Positions 1-11,744 of a stretch of 64,000 nucleotides of DNA are shown in pieces. The notes beneath the pieces are model-generated. The model was not told the origin of the DNA. It saw nothing but the letters and a program-made list of their open reading frames with translations, and made no database searches. The translations under genes and the position numbers were made by a program. The DNA comes from Metridium senile (taxonomy: Eukaryota; Cnidaria; Anthozoa; Actiniaria; Metridiidae), in NCBI GenBank assembly GCA_949775045.1, contig OX459102.1, positions 6,444,185 through 6,508,184 on the forward strand. The letters run 5' to 3'. How positions within the stretch are numbered: the first letter of the stretch is position 1; each line of letters begins with the position of its first letter.

Positions 1-24
1 GCAAATGCATAATGTTGCATACTA

Positions 25-380
25 AGGAGATTTTAGATTTTCTTATGATAGTTTTATTTACATTTAGACATTTTTTAATAATATTAGTATTCTAGTAAGG
101 AGTATTTAGATTTTCTTATGATAGTTTTATTTACATTTAGGAATTTTCTAGTAATATCAGTATTCTAGTAAGGAGAATTTAGATTTTCTTATGATAGTTT
201 TATTTACATTTAGAATTTTTTTAATAATATTAGTATTCTAGTAAGGAGAATTTAGACTTTCTTATGATAGTTTTATTTACATTTAGAATTTTTTTAATAA
301 TATTAGTATTCTAGTAGGGAGAATTTAGATTTTCTTATGATAGTTTTATTTACATATAGGAATTTTCTAGTAATATCATT
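25..380. repeat. 73-bp tandem repeat, about five copies
   Basis: The motif TCTTATGATAGTTTTATTTA recurs at about 41, 114, 187, 260 and 333, an exact 73-bp spacing. Copies differ by a few substitutions and the array decays after 380. The unit is AT-rich and has stops in all frames. Probably a minisatellite. Confidence 0.9.
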
Positions 381-385
381 TTATA

Positions 386-1035
386 AAACAAATATAAAAC
401 GTTTTCCTGTGTTTATACAGTCTGATAAACGCTTGGGAAGTTTTGGAGAAGTCTCGGCTTGTTTTTATACGACTTCTCCCATACTTTCGTGCTTGTTTAT
501 ATCAGGCTATATAAACACCAAAAACGTACTATATGATTTAGGCCTTAGTTTTTGAGTTATCGCGTAAGCTATCATGTCACTGTTTTTTCAATCGATAAAA
601 TTGAAATTAATATAACTTTCGAATGAAAACAAAAATCAATAAAGCATGACACGAGTTTGATATGTGCAGAATTTTATATTATTAATAATATTAATTAATT
701 TTTACGTAAAAATATTATTAATAAGAATACAATGTTTTGACTTATATTCACGCAAACAAAAGTGGCCGTTTTCGGGTAAAATCCTGTGTGCTTGTCATAT
801 ATATAATATTACTTTCAATAAACGTATATATCATCATAATTTGTGTTCTATACGCTTTAAAATAATGCATAGTTTATTAGCCTTTACTTTAATGTGACGC
901 GAAAAACAATTTTCAAACGAGGGATGTCGCGAAGGTTGACAGTAACCTTAAATAGTAATGTCTTGGATTTCATTTTGAACGACTCGGTGAAAGGTGCGTT
1001 TTTAATTTCTATCGGTAGTTAATTCCACAACGTCC
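386..1035. other. AT-rich stretch without a recognised gene
   Basis: Only short open frames of biased AT composition occur here. I see no domain, splice-site pair or repeat that I can name. Confidence 0.5.
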
Positions 1036-1412
<377 letters not shown>

Positions 1413-1469
1413 TCAATTTATTCTACGTTTTATCATTCATTTAGCACTATTAGTTCTAACGAGAGAGCT

Positions 1470-1576
1470 ACCGCTGATTGGCTGTGACGTATACATCACG
1501 TGTTCAACTTCACATCCTAAAAGCTTTCCCATCTGTGAAAAATTCTTCCACTAACACTTAGCTCCACTGGCGAAAG
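1470..1576 (+). promoter_or_regulatory. possible promoter and first non-coding exon
   Basis: An inverted CCAAT box (ATTGG, ~1475) lies next to a near-palindrome GTGACGTATACATCAC, which resembles a CRE/bZIP site. About 80 bases later GCGAAAG|GTAAGTG (1570-1583) is an excellent 5' splice site. This could be the promoter and first exon of a gene whose coding exons I cannot find. Chance is a real alternative. Confidence 0.22.
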
Positions 1577-2109
1577 GTAAGTGACAAAATAGCAATTATA
1601 TCTATTAATCTAGTTCATGTTCAAGTTCTAGTTAAATTCGACTAGCAAATACGTATACGATCAAAATGCTTGATGACGATGAATTGATCCAAAGCGTTTC
1701 TACAAACCTGTCAACCTTGAAATAAATACTACATTGTAGTTATCATAAGTCACTAGGAAATAATAAATAGTAAATGAGCTGTATATGTCGATCCTATACA
1801 AAGTGTTGAAAGGCACCTAAAGTGTTGAAATCGTTTTACTTTTCTTCATACTCGATGTAGGACAAATTCCGGTTATTAAAAGCATAATTGTTGTATTCTA
1901 ATTTTACAGCCTAATATTTTTGTCAGTGTTTAGACTATATCATTCAACCAGAAACATCACTACAAAAGGAACAATAGCTCGTTACAACTTTACTTGTGTT
2001 TTTATAGTGACTAATAGGCACTAAATAGGAACTCAGTGTTCCACAGAACAATTTGTGTCTTTTTAATAACGTGTTTGTGCACTATTCCACAGTAGCAATT
2101 AGATTTGAT

Positions 2110-3200
2110 ATCATTGATTTAGTGTTTGTGCTCTATTTAATCACAGTCGGTAGCAGTTCGATTTCATTTTATGGATATATATATATAGTGCTTGCGCTCT
2201 AATCCACAATAGCAATTTGATATTATTTTATGAATATAGTGTTTGCGCTCTATTTCACAGAGCAATTTCATTTGATTTTATGAATATAGTGTTTGCGCTC
2301 TATTTCACAGTAGCAATTTGATTTGATTTTATCGATATAGTGTTTGCGTTCTTCTCAACAGAGCAAGTTCGCATTATTTCATGGGTATAATGATTGCGCT
2401 CTATTCCACAGAGCAATTTGATTTGATTTTATGGATATAGTATTTGAGCTCTATTTCACTTGTATTTTATTAATGCAAATAGTAATTGCGCGTTTTTGTC
2501 GCTCTACACAATATCACTTCTATTTACTGAATAAATGTTTTGCGCTCTATTCCACTAGTTAAAAGCAATTAAATTTATGAATAAGGTACGTTTTTTGCTC
2601 GAAATTCACAGTATCAATTTCAATCAGCATCGATATAGTGCTGACTATCTAGATATTTACATTAGTAATTTATTTTTACTTCAAAGATATATTGTTTGCG
2701 ATAGACTACACAGTAGCAATTTACTGGATATATAGTGCTTGCGCTGCACATAGAAACCTTTTTGTTTCGTGTGTTTAGTTACGATGGACTTCACAGTAGC
2801 AATTTTATTTTGTGGATATATAGTGCTTACACTGCACATAGAAACCTTTTTGTTTCGTGTGTTTAGTTACGATGGACTTCACAGTAGCAATTTTATTTTG
2901 TGGATATATAGTGCTTACACTGCACTTAGAAGCCTTTTTATTTCGTAGATATATAGTGCTTACGCTGCACATAGAAACCAGGCTTTTTGTTTCGTGTGTT
3001 CAGTTACGATAGATTACACAGTAGCAATTTTATTTTGTGGATATATAGTGCTTGCGCTGCACATAAAAACCTTTTTGTTTCGTGTGTTCAGTTACGATAG
3101 ACTACAAAGTAGCGCTTTTATTTCGTGGATATATAGTGCTTACGCCACACAGAGCAGCCTTTTAATTTCGTGGATATAGTGTTCAGTTACGATAGACTAT
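2110..3200. repeat. two related degenerate minisatellites (~60 and ~88 bp units)
   Basis: From 2110 to 2480 a ~60-bp unit repeats, with landmarks ATAGTGTTTGCGCTCTATT and CACAGTAGCAATTTGATTT. From 2690 to 3200 a longer ~88-bp unit repeats, with landmarks GTTTCGTGTGTTYAGTTACG and GGATATATAGTGCTTRCGCT. Both share the ATAGTGCTTGCGCT core, so the second probably grew from the first. The preceding bases (1925-2100) resemble the MITE at 4181-4421. Confidence 0.8.
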
Positions 3201-3394
3201 ACAGAAGCAAGTTCATAACCAAGTCATTGTTTACTGAGCTTTTTGGCATGACTTTTTGATGCATGGACGGACAATTCGTCTTATGACAGACGTGTAATCG
3301 GTTGGTTTGATACTGGATATATTGATATTGCGTCTTAGCTGATCATATATAGAACGTTTAAGCTATTTCAGGATTCTCACTACAAAACAAATAT

Positions 3395-3745
3395 TTGTGA
3401 CTGATAAAACATTTTGGAATATAAATTTGGTTATTCATAAATGATATCGAAACTTCGCCAATTATTTAATACAAATTATATGTAAAAAATATTTGTGATA
3501 AAACATTTTGGAATATAAATTTGGTTATTTATAAATGAAACTTCGCCAACATTTAATAAAAATTATATGAAACAAACGTTTGGGATCAGTAAAACATTTT
3601 GGAATATAAATTTTATTATTCGTAAATAAAACTTCGCCAATATTTAATACAAATTATATGAAACAAACATTTGGGATAAAACATTTTGGAATATAAATTT
3701 TATTATTCGTAAATGAAACTTCGCCAATATTTAATAAAAAAATAT
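3395..3745. repeat. ~90-bp tandem repeat, four copies
   Basis: AAACATTTTGGAATATAAAT recurs near 3407, 3501, 3592 and 3678. Each time it is followed by AAACTTCGCCAATATTTAAT. Units vary by small indels. Confidence 0.85.
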
Positions 3746-3989
3746 ACACATTTAAATTTTTCTCGGGCCACTTGGATCAAAATCGTTGCCGTGGTGTCAA
3801 AGCTTCGTTTCTTAAACTATTTCATTTCTGATTATGCTAAAAGTTTAAGTGAAGGATATTTCTGAAGTTGTTTAAACCAATTGTTTATTTTCTTGCTTCT
3901 AGAACAATTATTTTAAGATATTTCAATTTTAAATTAAAAAGAAATCAATAGAGCGGAATGTTTGGGTTAAGTGTATGACGTCACTGACA

Positions 3990-4165
3990 ATACCAAACAT
4001 CATCGTAAAAATAGAATACTACAAATTGCATTGGAATACCAAACATTCGTAAAAATATATAATACTACAAATTGGAAATACCAAACATTCGTAAAAATAT
4101 ATAATACTACAAATTGGAATACCAAACATTCGTAAAAATAAAATATAATACTACAAATTGAAATT
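3990..4165. repeat. ~45-bp tandem repeat, four copies
   Basis: The unit AATACCAAACATTCGTAAAA plus ATATAATACTACAAATTGG repeats with little change. It directly abuts the MITE that starts at 4181. Confidence 0.85.
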
Positions 4166-4180
4166 TTTAGAAAACAAACT

Positions 4181-4421
4181 AGAGCGAAAGCACTTGAACC
4201 ATGAAATAAAAACAAAATAGTTACTAAAATAGTTACTAACTAATAGTTTCTATTTAGTGACTATTTAGTCAGTATCACTCAACCAGAAACATCAAATACA
4301 AAAGGAAACAATACCTCATTACAACTTTACTTGTCTTTTATAGTAACTAACAGTCGCTAAATAAGAACTATTAGTTAGTAACTATTTTGTTTTTATTTCA
4401 TGGTTCTAGTGCTTTCGCTCT
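4181..4421. mobile_element. MITE family A, 241 bp, ~45-bp terminal inverted repeats
   Basis: The left end AGAGCGAAAGCACTTGAACC is matched in inverse by GGTTCTAGTGCTTTCGCTCT at the right. Pairing continues inward through ACAAAATAGTTACTA. There is no coding capacity, so it must be moved in trans. A second copy lies at about 38757-39170 and carries a nested insertion. Part of the family sequence also occurs at 1925-2100. The superfamily is not identified; TSDs are unclear. Confidence 0.85.
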
Positions 4422-4689
4422 ATCTAGTCAAAATAAAGATTCAGTTAAATGTAGTATTAACATATTTTGATCCAAGTAAGCCTTTCAAATGTCGACATTT
4501 GCTATGAACTTGTAATACACAAATTTATATTTACCAGTAATATAATATTATAACAACAAAAGAACATTTGAAACAGAAAAAATGTTCTCCTTATAAATGA
4601 TAGAAATAAGATATAAAAGAACAACTAAACACTGTAGAAAAATAATTAGTATAAATCACGCAGATGATCTTAGAACACAAAAAAAACAT

Positions 4690-4857
4690 TGAGGGACGTA
4701 AAAAACCCTCTGTGTTCAGACATGGGTTGTATGGTGGCAGCTTTTAAAATACGCCTTGATATACCTTCAACTCGAACGCGGTGAGTAAGCGCATTGAGCA
4801 GTTCTGGAAATGCGCTATATAAGAACTAGCAATTATTGTTATTATTATTATTATATT
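4690..4857 (+). mobile_element. 3' end of an L2/CR1-like LINE
   Basis: The stretch ends with GCGCTATATAAGAACTAGC followed by a short (TTA)n tract, and lacks any reverse transcriptase. The same GGGCTATATAAGAA-type end plus (TTA)n closes the LINE at 46690-48296. It is a 5'-truncated insertion, as usual for this clade. Confidence 0.6.
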
Positions 4858-5369
4858 GAACATTAGTACTGCTCGGTTAGGCTCGAGAAGGTTGGACAAT
4901 TTAACCTTCTCTGTACTGAGAGAAGTCAGAAAGAAAAAAAAAATACTTTTCTTTGAAAGCGTCTGGCTCAGTATCTTTTTACCTCACCATCGTGGTATAA
5001 TTGTTAAATAGTAAACGAAAATGTTGAGGCCAAAAAAATCAACAGTAACAATGAATAACAAGAGTAAATAGAAGAAATTTTCAGCGAAGAAAGAACATTT
5101 TTTCTCACAAAAGGAATAAGAAAAAACATACAATTATACAAATATGAAAGTTGAAATATGCATGAAACAGTAAAGATTGTGTTTTTGTTTGACAAATATA
5201 GATCACAAGATACGTCGGTCATTAATATGAAACGCTTGAGATTAGGGACTATTTTGAAAATCAAATAAAAAGATTTGATGGTATAAGATAGGTGCCGGAA
5301 TGAGATATTTTTGATTAAATATCAACCTCAAAATACGTTAAGATTATGATACAATAATAAGGAATTAGT
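4858..5369. other. no gene seen
   Basis: AT-rich unique sequence. The 86-codon minus-strand frame at 5004-5264 has no recognisable domain and biased hydrophobic composition; I do not consider it coding. Confidence 0.4.
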
Positions 5370-6135
5370 TGGCGACGAAGGCCTAAAGCTCGAAACGTCA
5401 GTTTTACGGTTTTACAAGTTTCATTATATTACCTATCGTTTATATCAAACATAGACACAACCTATACTAGTTTACTCGCTACTTTCTATTTCTATTTTTT
5501 ACGGTGTTACAAATTTCATTCTATTACCTATCGTTTATATCAAACACCGACGCAGCCTATACTAGTTTACTCGCTACTTTCTATTTCTATTTTTTACGGT
5601 GTTACAAATTTCATTCTATTACCTATCGTTTATATCAAACACCGACGCAGCCTATACTAGTTTACTCGCTAGTTTCTATTTCTATTCTTTGCGGTGTTAC
5701 ACATTTCATTCTATTACCTATCGTGTATATCAAACACCGACTCAGCCTGTACTAGTTTACTCGCTAGTTTCTATTTTTTACGGTGTTACCAATTTCATTA
5801 TATTGCCTTTCGTTTATATCAAACACCGACTCAGCCTGTACTAGTTTACTCGCTAGTTTCTATTTTTTACGGTGTTACCAATTTCATTATATTGCCTTTC
5901 GTTTATATCAAACACCGACTCAGCCTGTACTAGTTTACTCGCTAGTTTCTATTTTTTACGGTGTTACCAATTTCATTATATTGCCTTTCGTTTATATCAA
6001 ACACCGACTCAGCCTGTACTAGTTTACTCGCTAGTTTCTATTTTTTACGGTGTTACCAATTTCATTATATTGCCTTTCGTTTATATCAAACACAGACGCA
6101 GACTATACTAGTTTACTCGCTAGTTTCTATTGGTA
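5370..6135. repeat. 95/89-bp satellite array preceded by a GAAACGTC hairpin motif
   Basis: Eight units contain TTTCATTCTATTACCTATCG and ACTAGTTTACTCGCTAGTTT. Successive starts at 5504, 5599, 5694, 5783, 5872 and 5961 give spacings of 95, 95, 89, 89 and 89. The change is loss of one TTCTAT hexamer from TTTCTATTTCTATTTTTT, and a GACGC-to-GACTC change spreads through the same later units. The array begins right after GGCCTAAAGCTCGAAACGTC (5379-5398). Copies also lie at 51270-51550 and, inverted, at 56525-56690. The overlapping open frames are by-products. Confidence 0.92.
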
Positions 6136-6149
6136 AAATCAGTGTTAGT

Positions 6150-6345
6150 TAAAGGTTACATCTAAGGCAATTATTTCAAGACGGAAAGGAATTATAGACA
6201 TACACCTATTTCAAAAAGATTGCCCAAGGCGATAGGTCATTCCAAGATGGAAAGGAATTATAGACATACACCTATTTCAAAAAGATTGTCCAAGGTGATA
6301 GGTAATTCAAAATTGAAAGGGCACTTATATACTATAATCAAAGGT
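6150..6345. repeat. two to three units of the 63-bp satellite, inverted
   Basis: GGAAAGGAATTATAGACATA plus CACCTATTTCAAAAAGATTG appears twice, then decays. It is the reverse complement of the array at 11745-12570 and directly follows the 95/89-bp array. Confidence 0.85.
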
Positions 6346-6579
6346 TTTTCAAGGCTGTTGATCATTCTAAGATAAAAATAATTATAGGTATAAAACTACT
6401 TCTAAAAGCTTTTCCAAGCCTTTGAGTCTTTCCAGATAGAAACAAATATATGATAGTCAAAAATGTGCACTAATGAAAAATATACAATGAATAACAAGAG
6501 TATATATATGAGTACGTGCTCGAAGATCTCGTCAACGTTCTGCAGTGCTTGATGCAATGTTCTTGACGAAAATGGAGCT

Positions 6580-7215
6580 CGGATTGTAATTGGATTATTC
6601 GTGTTTCAACGTATACCCATAATATCTCAACAATAACCTCTTAAACACTGATGATGGCGTAAGTGCGCCGAAACATGTCTGGACGAAATAAACCGTTCAG
6701 GTTTACTGAACCATTGTCTTTTTTATAACTTAATAACCTCCATGTTAATTCTTGACGAGAATAATGATTGTAAGCACCTAGATTATTCATGTTTAGATGT
6801 ATGTCCATAATATCTCAACAATAACCTCTATGTTCTTGACAAGAAGAATGATTGTAAGCACCTCGATTATTCGTGTTTAGATGCGGTATGCCCATAACAT
6901 CTCAACAATAACCTCCATGTTCTTGACGAGAAGAATGATTGTAAGCACCTCGATTATTCGTGTTTAGATATATGTCCATAATATCTCAACAATAACCTCT
7001 ATGTTCTTGACGAGAATAATGATTGTAAGCACCTCGATTTTTCGTGTTTAGATGTATGCCCATAATATGTTAACAATAACCTCTATGTTCTTGACGAGAA
7101 TAATCATTGTAAGCACCTCGATTATTCATGTTTAGATATATGCCCATAGCATTTCAACAATAACCGCCTTGTTTTTGACAATAATATTGATTGTATACAT
7201 TCTATTATTTGTGTT
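6580..7215. repeat. ~85-bp tandem repeat, about seven copies
   Basis: The landmarks GATTGTAAGCACCTCGATTA and ATATCTCAACAATAACCTC recur about every 85 bases from 6580. The first unit is interrupted by the hairpin motif at 6650-6690. Confidence 0.85.
6650..6712 (+). other. CTGATGA-hairpin-GAAAC motif (hammerhead/Penelope-like)
   Basis: CTGATGA is followed by GGCG, a short loop, CGCC and then GAAAC, with AATAAA about 20 bases on and an inverted repeat GTTCAGGTTTACTGAAC. This copies the order of the hammerhead core (CUGANGA, stem II, GAAA). Such motifs are known in the terminal repeats of Penelope-like elements. Stem I pairs poorly here, so cleavage activity is doubtful. Confidence 0.4.
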
Positions 7216-7444
7216 TAGATGTAGGTATGCATCCCATACTCCCTTCCTTCTTGACATGATCTATTCCCTCGGGCAACCTTTTAAAATAGGTGATAGTCAA
7301 ACAGAGAACTTCCAATTACAGATCAAATCAATTAATCAAGTTCCTTTTCATTTAGTTTAAGCGGTTGAAATCACAGTCATTTTTAAATTGAATAAAACAA
7401 TTTAATTATTGTCATATAGCAAGTTGTTTGGTAATATATACAAT

Positions 7445-7630
7445 ATGAACGGCGGCCGATTTGTATGGGATATTCAACGGCAAGTCGAAGATGGTCCACT
7501 GTATATCCCAGCTCATACAGATCGGACGCGAATTTTGTATAGTACTTATAAAACTCCAACGTTATGTCCTTCATATTTTACTGAAATGTTTAAGAAAAAA
7601 GCAAAAATGTCCAAGAAAAATTCAAGTTAA
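7445..7630 (+). CDS. hypothetical small ORF, 61 aa
   Basis: ATG at 7445 opens a 61-codon frame with balanced amino acid use. It includes WDIQRQVEDGPLYIPAHTD, TYKTPTLCPSYF and a lysine-rich tail (KKKAKMSKKNSS), unlike the repeat-derived frames around it. CATATAG at 7413-7419 could be a 3' splice site upstream, so this may be a terminal exon. I do not recognise the family. It could be a chance ORF. Confidence 0.25.
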   Translation: MNGGRFVWDIQRQVEDGPLYIPAHTDRTRILYSTYKTPTLCPSYFTEMFKKKAKMSKKNSS

Positions 7631-8290
7631 AACTTGCATGCAAATCAGGACGCCGATTTTGTATCTTATAATAATAATGATAACTTTAATATTTATATTG
7701 TGCATATTACATATTTTTAAATATGTAATATGCGTACATATTGCACTAGCTACTATATTCACAATGATAATATACAACTTTAATTTTTAACGTCTGTAAT
7801 TCAGTCTTTTCAGTGGCAATTCATCGCAAATTGTACCGGCGAAGTTCGCGGTCGGAAGGTATTGATTTCTTGGTAAGGCGGTGTATTTACTCTTGGTGTC
7901 GAGTTATTATAATATTTACATAAATACTACAAATTGCAATGCAATTTGTACTTTTTATTATGTCCGGAAGAAATTGAGTCGAGATTGAAAATATTTTTGG
8001 AACATTTTTGTTAGACCCTTAGGATGCGTAGCGTAGGAATAGAAACCATGAACCACGCAAGTGTCAATAGGATTCAAAGGTATCTGTGTTTTCATGTACG
8101 CCTTTTAGAAAAGAATATAAGGTAGACTTTTAGACTTTTGTTTATTCACACGTATAATTACATTTACAATAATGATATAACAAATAGTAAAATATGATTA
8201 CATTTTTAGTAAAATATACTATATGTAGAGTTACAAATATAAGGAAAAAGAAAAACGTGTGGTGGCCAAAGTAGTTTAACACTTTCGATC
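7631..8290. other. no gene seen
   Basis: AT-rich sequence with a short palindrome around 7705-7735 (ATATTACATATTTTT/AAATATGTAATATG). Nothing else is recognised before the MITE at 8294. Confidence 0.4.
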
Positions 8291-8293
8291 ATA

Positions 8294-8816
8294 TACACCC
8301 ATTTCAAACATCATTGTCGCAAACAAAGCCACAGTCAACACTCTGAAGCCTTTAAAGGATGTCGGTATTTCTTCTCTTGTTATCGATTTATTCATAGCAT
8401 ATTTTGATTGTACGTGTTTGTGTTATATGACCATAACAAGTTGTTGTTGTGGTAGATATATTTATAAATATTTATTTAAAAAACGTGCAATAAATCACAA
8501 ATTAAGTCCATATAACCAACATCCTGCAAATGTACCAGCCACCATAAACTGTCTTCACCTTTGGCTGTTTTCCCTTGTATATATTTTCCATTACTAATTT
8601 TTCTGTGTCATTCATATCATTATATCTTTATTTCATTATATCTCTTTTTGTTATATCTTATTTCTTAGGGGATATTGCCAAGCAATTTGGGTTCTGCCCT
8701 GTGTCTTTATCCCTGCCACTGTGGCAAATTGATTAAAATAAATATAAAAATCCTTTGCAGGCTTCAGAGTGTGGACCGTAGCTTCGGCTGCGACAACGAT
8801 TTTTGAAATAGGTGTA
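8294..8816. mobile_element. TA-CACC MITE (family B), interrupted by a 224-bp insertion
   Basis: The ends are TACACCCATTTCAAACATC on the left and GATTTTTGAAATAGGTGTA on the right. Inner sequences (CTGAAGCCTTTAAAGGATGT and CTTTGCAGGCTTCAGAGTGT) match the other family members at 22868, 39175 and 58493. Full copies are ~300 bp; this one is longer because another element sits at 8526-8749. Confidence 0.88.
8526..8749 (+). mobile_element. SINE-like insertion inside the MITE
   Basis: Compared with intact MITE copies, the sequence breaks after CCAACATCCT and resumes with ATCCTTTGCAGGC. The 224-bp insert is therefore flanked by direct ATCCT repeats (8521-8525 and 8750-8754). It ends in an A-rich AATAAATATAAAA tail, which fits a SINE or a short LINE 3' fragment. 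No pol III A/B boxes are clear. Confidence 0.6.
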
Positions 8817-9039
8817 TATCAAATCACTTGATATGTGTAGACGCGATTGATTTATAGTTAATTTTTGATATCGACGGTCATTTTTTTGACATGAGGTAAC
8901 TACATGGTGTAGGCACTCATATAATGGTTATTCAAATACATTACCCTGTTCTTGAAACTCGTAAGAGGATTGAAAAGTGCACCCACCATACATTTCTTTT
9001 GATGAGGGGGACATGGGGTATTACAGTGTTGCGGTGTTG

Positions 9040-9170
9040 ACAAATATTTTTTGGGGGTTTTTAAAAATATGATTGTTGTAGTCAGGTTCATGATTTTACA
9101 AACGAATTAGGTTGTCTCTGACTAAATTTGGTGATTTTCAATTAGACGTTTAGGCTAAAACTTTAGCCTT
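9040..9170. repeat. partial copy of the 13.6-kb fold-back repeat
   Basis: GATTGTTGTAGTCAGG, GATTTTACAAACGAATTAGG and CTGACTAAATTTGGTGATTT match the right arm of the repeat at 13578-13797 in inverse orientation. The copy ends with the decayed hairpin GACGTTTAGGCTAAAACTTT. Confidence 0.75.
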
Positions 9171-9400
9171 CAAATGTTTTGGTGTGTTGCGGTGAAAACA
9201 TTCGTGCGGTGTTGCGGTGATGTAAATGCTTTCGGTGTGCGTTTTTTGCTTTTCCAAAGCTGCGGTGTGCCGGCGGTGAATTTTAAAGCTGTGGTGTTCG
9301 TAGTGTTTGGGGAGAGATATTGTGATGCGGTGTTGTTCAATTTGTTTTCGCGGTGTTGTAGTGTGGAGGACCCCCATGTTCCCCTCCTTCTATATGAGCC
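9170..9400 (+). repeat. GCGGTG-rich imperfect repeat
   Basis: GCGGTGTTGCGGTG-type words repeat with strand-asymmetric G/T composition, in contrast to the AT-rich surroundings. Similar GCGGTTTTGCGGTTT text occurs at about 45330-45400 and 46290-46500. The 107-codon open frame here is compositional. Confidence 0.6.
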
Positions 9401-9467
9401 TGAATATATGGCGATTTTACTAATATGCAAAATATATATAGATAATAAAAAAAATCGTTTTTGCGTA

Positions 9468-9624
9468 TGTCTTGTATTTCATTTTGACTTCCTGTGAAGT
9501 TTCAAGCCATTTGGAGCCGTGCTGAACGAGTATTATCAATGAGAAGAAATTATACCTCTCCCCCTCTCAATACTGCGCCAAATGGCTTGAAACTTCACAG
9601 GGAGTCAAAATAATACACAAGACA
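9468..9624. mobile_element. fold-back MITE with ~50-bp arms
   Basis: CTTCCTGTGAAGTTTCAAGC (left arm) pairs with GCTTGAAACTTCACAGGGAG (right arm). Pairing extends outward through TGTCTTGTAT/ATACACAAGACA. The loop is ~50 bp and there is no coding capacity. Confidence 0.85.
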
Positions 9625-9713
9625 CAAGTAAGAACGTATAGTTTTATTATTTATACATATTTATATATATTGATAGCTTGTAATAATTCCCAAATTATGT
9701 TCAGATATATATA

Positions 9714-9790
9714 CCGACATCCTTTGCAGGCTTCAGTACTGTGTACTGCTTCCGCTTTTGATGCGACAACGACTATTTAAATAGGTGTAA
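9714..9790. mobile_element. solo right end of a TA-CACC MITE
   Basis: CCGACATCCTTTGCAGGCTT through GACAACGACTATTTAAATAG and GGTGTA matches the right third of the family. No left half is adjacent. Confidence 0.75.
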
Positions 9791-9799
9791 CGAGAGCTT

Positions 9800-10650
9800 T
9801 TTGTGATGTAGTTTCTAGTCCCGGCTTGAGCATGTGTTCTTCTCTCCTATGCCTCGAAGGGTTTTCTTCGGGTTATCCGGTTTTCCTCCCTCCGCAAAAA
9901 TGACCATTTGAGCCAAGTTGTGTGGTAAAATATTTAACATAGAGGTAATGAGTGTGAGTCTCCTCGATTATCCACTAGCTAAATACATACGTATTGAGAC
10001 GTTAAAAAATTGTTTTATGTGAGTTGAGTTTCTTTGATGTGTTCTTCTCTCCTATGCCTTTAGCAACTATTGGGTTATCCGGTTTTCTTTACCCGCAAAA
10101 ATCAACATGTGAGTCGAGTTGTGTGTCAAATATTTAACGTAGAGGTAGTGAGTACGAGTCTAAGTCTCCTTAATGAGCCACTGGCTAAATACAAACGTAT
10201 TGACACGTTAAAAACGTATTTTATGTGAGTTGAGTTTTGTCGATGTGTTCTTCTCTCATATGCCCTTAGCAGCTATAGGGTTATCTAGTTTTTCCACTCG
10301 CAAAAATCAACATGTGCGTTGAGTCAAGTTGTGTGTCAAGATATTTACCGTAGAGGTAGTTAGTGTGTCTCTGAGTCTCCCCAATTAGTAGGGCACTTGT
10401 ATCTGGCTAGAAGATTGAGACGTTAAAAACGTAATTTATTTTATTTTATCAACGATCAGTATCTTGGTAATAACCATAAGCAGTTATAGGGTTATCCAGT
10501 TTCGGCCTCCCCCCGCAAAAATCAACATGTGACTCGAGTTGTGTGCCAAGATATTTACCGTAGAGGTAGTTAGTGTGTCTCTGAGTCTCCCCAATTAGTA
10601 GGACACTTTATGGCTAGAAGATTGAGACGTTAAAAAAGTGATTATCAGTT
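9800..10650. repeat. ~205-bp tandem repeat, four copies
   Basis: TGTGTTCTTCTCTCCTATGCC, GTCAAGATATTTACCGTAGA and ATTGAGACGTTAAAAACGTA recur at about 205-bp intervals. The ~62-bp array in the last SNIP1 intron (57200-57660) ends with a related segment (GTGTGCTAAAATATTTAATG). Confidence 0.85.
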
Positions 10651-11050
10651 TTATTAATTTTATCAAAGTAAAACGCTAAGCACCTTAGATTTTAAATTAC
10701 ATTTGGTATAGATAGCATGTTCATTAAAATCTAATGGCCAACATTTTAGCAAATTGTTTTTATTAGAGGAAAGGAAGCTTAAATCTCAAAATGCTCTTAG
10801 CACAGAGTACTTCGAAATTCCTCTGACAGTTAAGCCAGAGAGCTAAAAGCATCAGTCGGAAGTATGTAATGATTTATCTAATGAAACGAAAGATCGTGAA
10901 GAACGGAAATAACCCATGCACAAAGACAAGGATATGAACGCTTAACTATCCTAAAACCGTCATTTTTACTGATTGCGATGTCGTTTTTATCTATGTTGAG
11001 CAGAATGGATTGATTTATCCTCGACTATAGTGTTAAGATGTATACTTATC
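10651..11050. other. no gene seen
   Basis: Unique AT-rich sequence between two arrays; no domain or structural repeat recognised. Confidence 0.4.
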
Positions 11051-11054
11051 AATC

Positions 11055-11665
11055 CATTAATTTCCGTTTTGCTATTTCTTTTATCATACTAAAAAAAAAA
11101 TAATAATAATGTTGACGTCGTGGGTGATACCGATATTTCCACAAAATGTCAATCATAATTTATATATAATTATATGTTATGATATATAAATTTTATATTT
11201 TCAATCCTTAATTTAATTTCCGTTTTGCTATTTTTTTGTCATACTAAAAAAGAAATGATAATACTGCAGGATCGTGACAAAGGGATATGTTGTCGTGGGT
11301 GATACCGATATTTCCACAAAATGTCAATCATAATTCATATATAATTATATGTTATGATATATAAATTTTATATTATCAATCCTTTAATTTCCGTTTTGCT
11401 ATTTCTTTTGTCATACTTAAAATGATAATGATAATATTGCAGGATCGTGACAAAGGGATATGTTGTCGTGGGTGATACCGATATTTCCACAAAATGTCAA
11501 TCATAATTCATATATAATTATATGTTATGATATATAAATTTTATATTATCAATCCTTTAATTTCCGTTTTGCTATTTCTTTTGTCATACTAAAAATGATA
11601 ATGATAATATTGCAGAATATTGCAGGATCGTGACAAAATATTTCCACAAAATGTCAATCATAATT
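11055..11665. repeat. ~172-bp tandem repeat, about 3.5 copies
   Basis: TTTCCGTTTTGCTATTTCTT starts units near 11060, 11216, 11388 and 11561. Each contains GTGGGTGATACCGATATTTC and a palindromic ATATAATTATATG. The last unit is truncated and runs into the 63-bp satellite. Confidence 0.9.
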
Positions 11666-11744
11666 CATAGAAACATACTGTGTAATTCAAATTCAAATAA
11701 ATATATATAAAAGAGGGTGTGACTTGATTGTCCACAATGATTTT

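Noticed and set aside
5504..6152. Six overlapping ~80-aa frames with the same protein
   Set aside because: Each is a shifted reading of the 95/89-bp satellite; spacing equals the repeat unit.
9150..9497. Overlapping frames in the GCGGTG tract
   Set aside because: Strand-asymmetric base composition explains the lack of stops on both strands.
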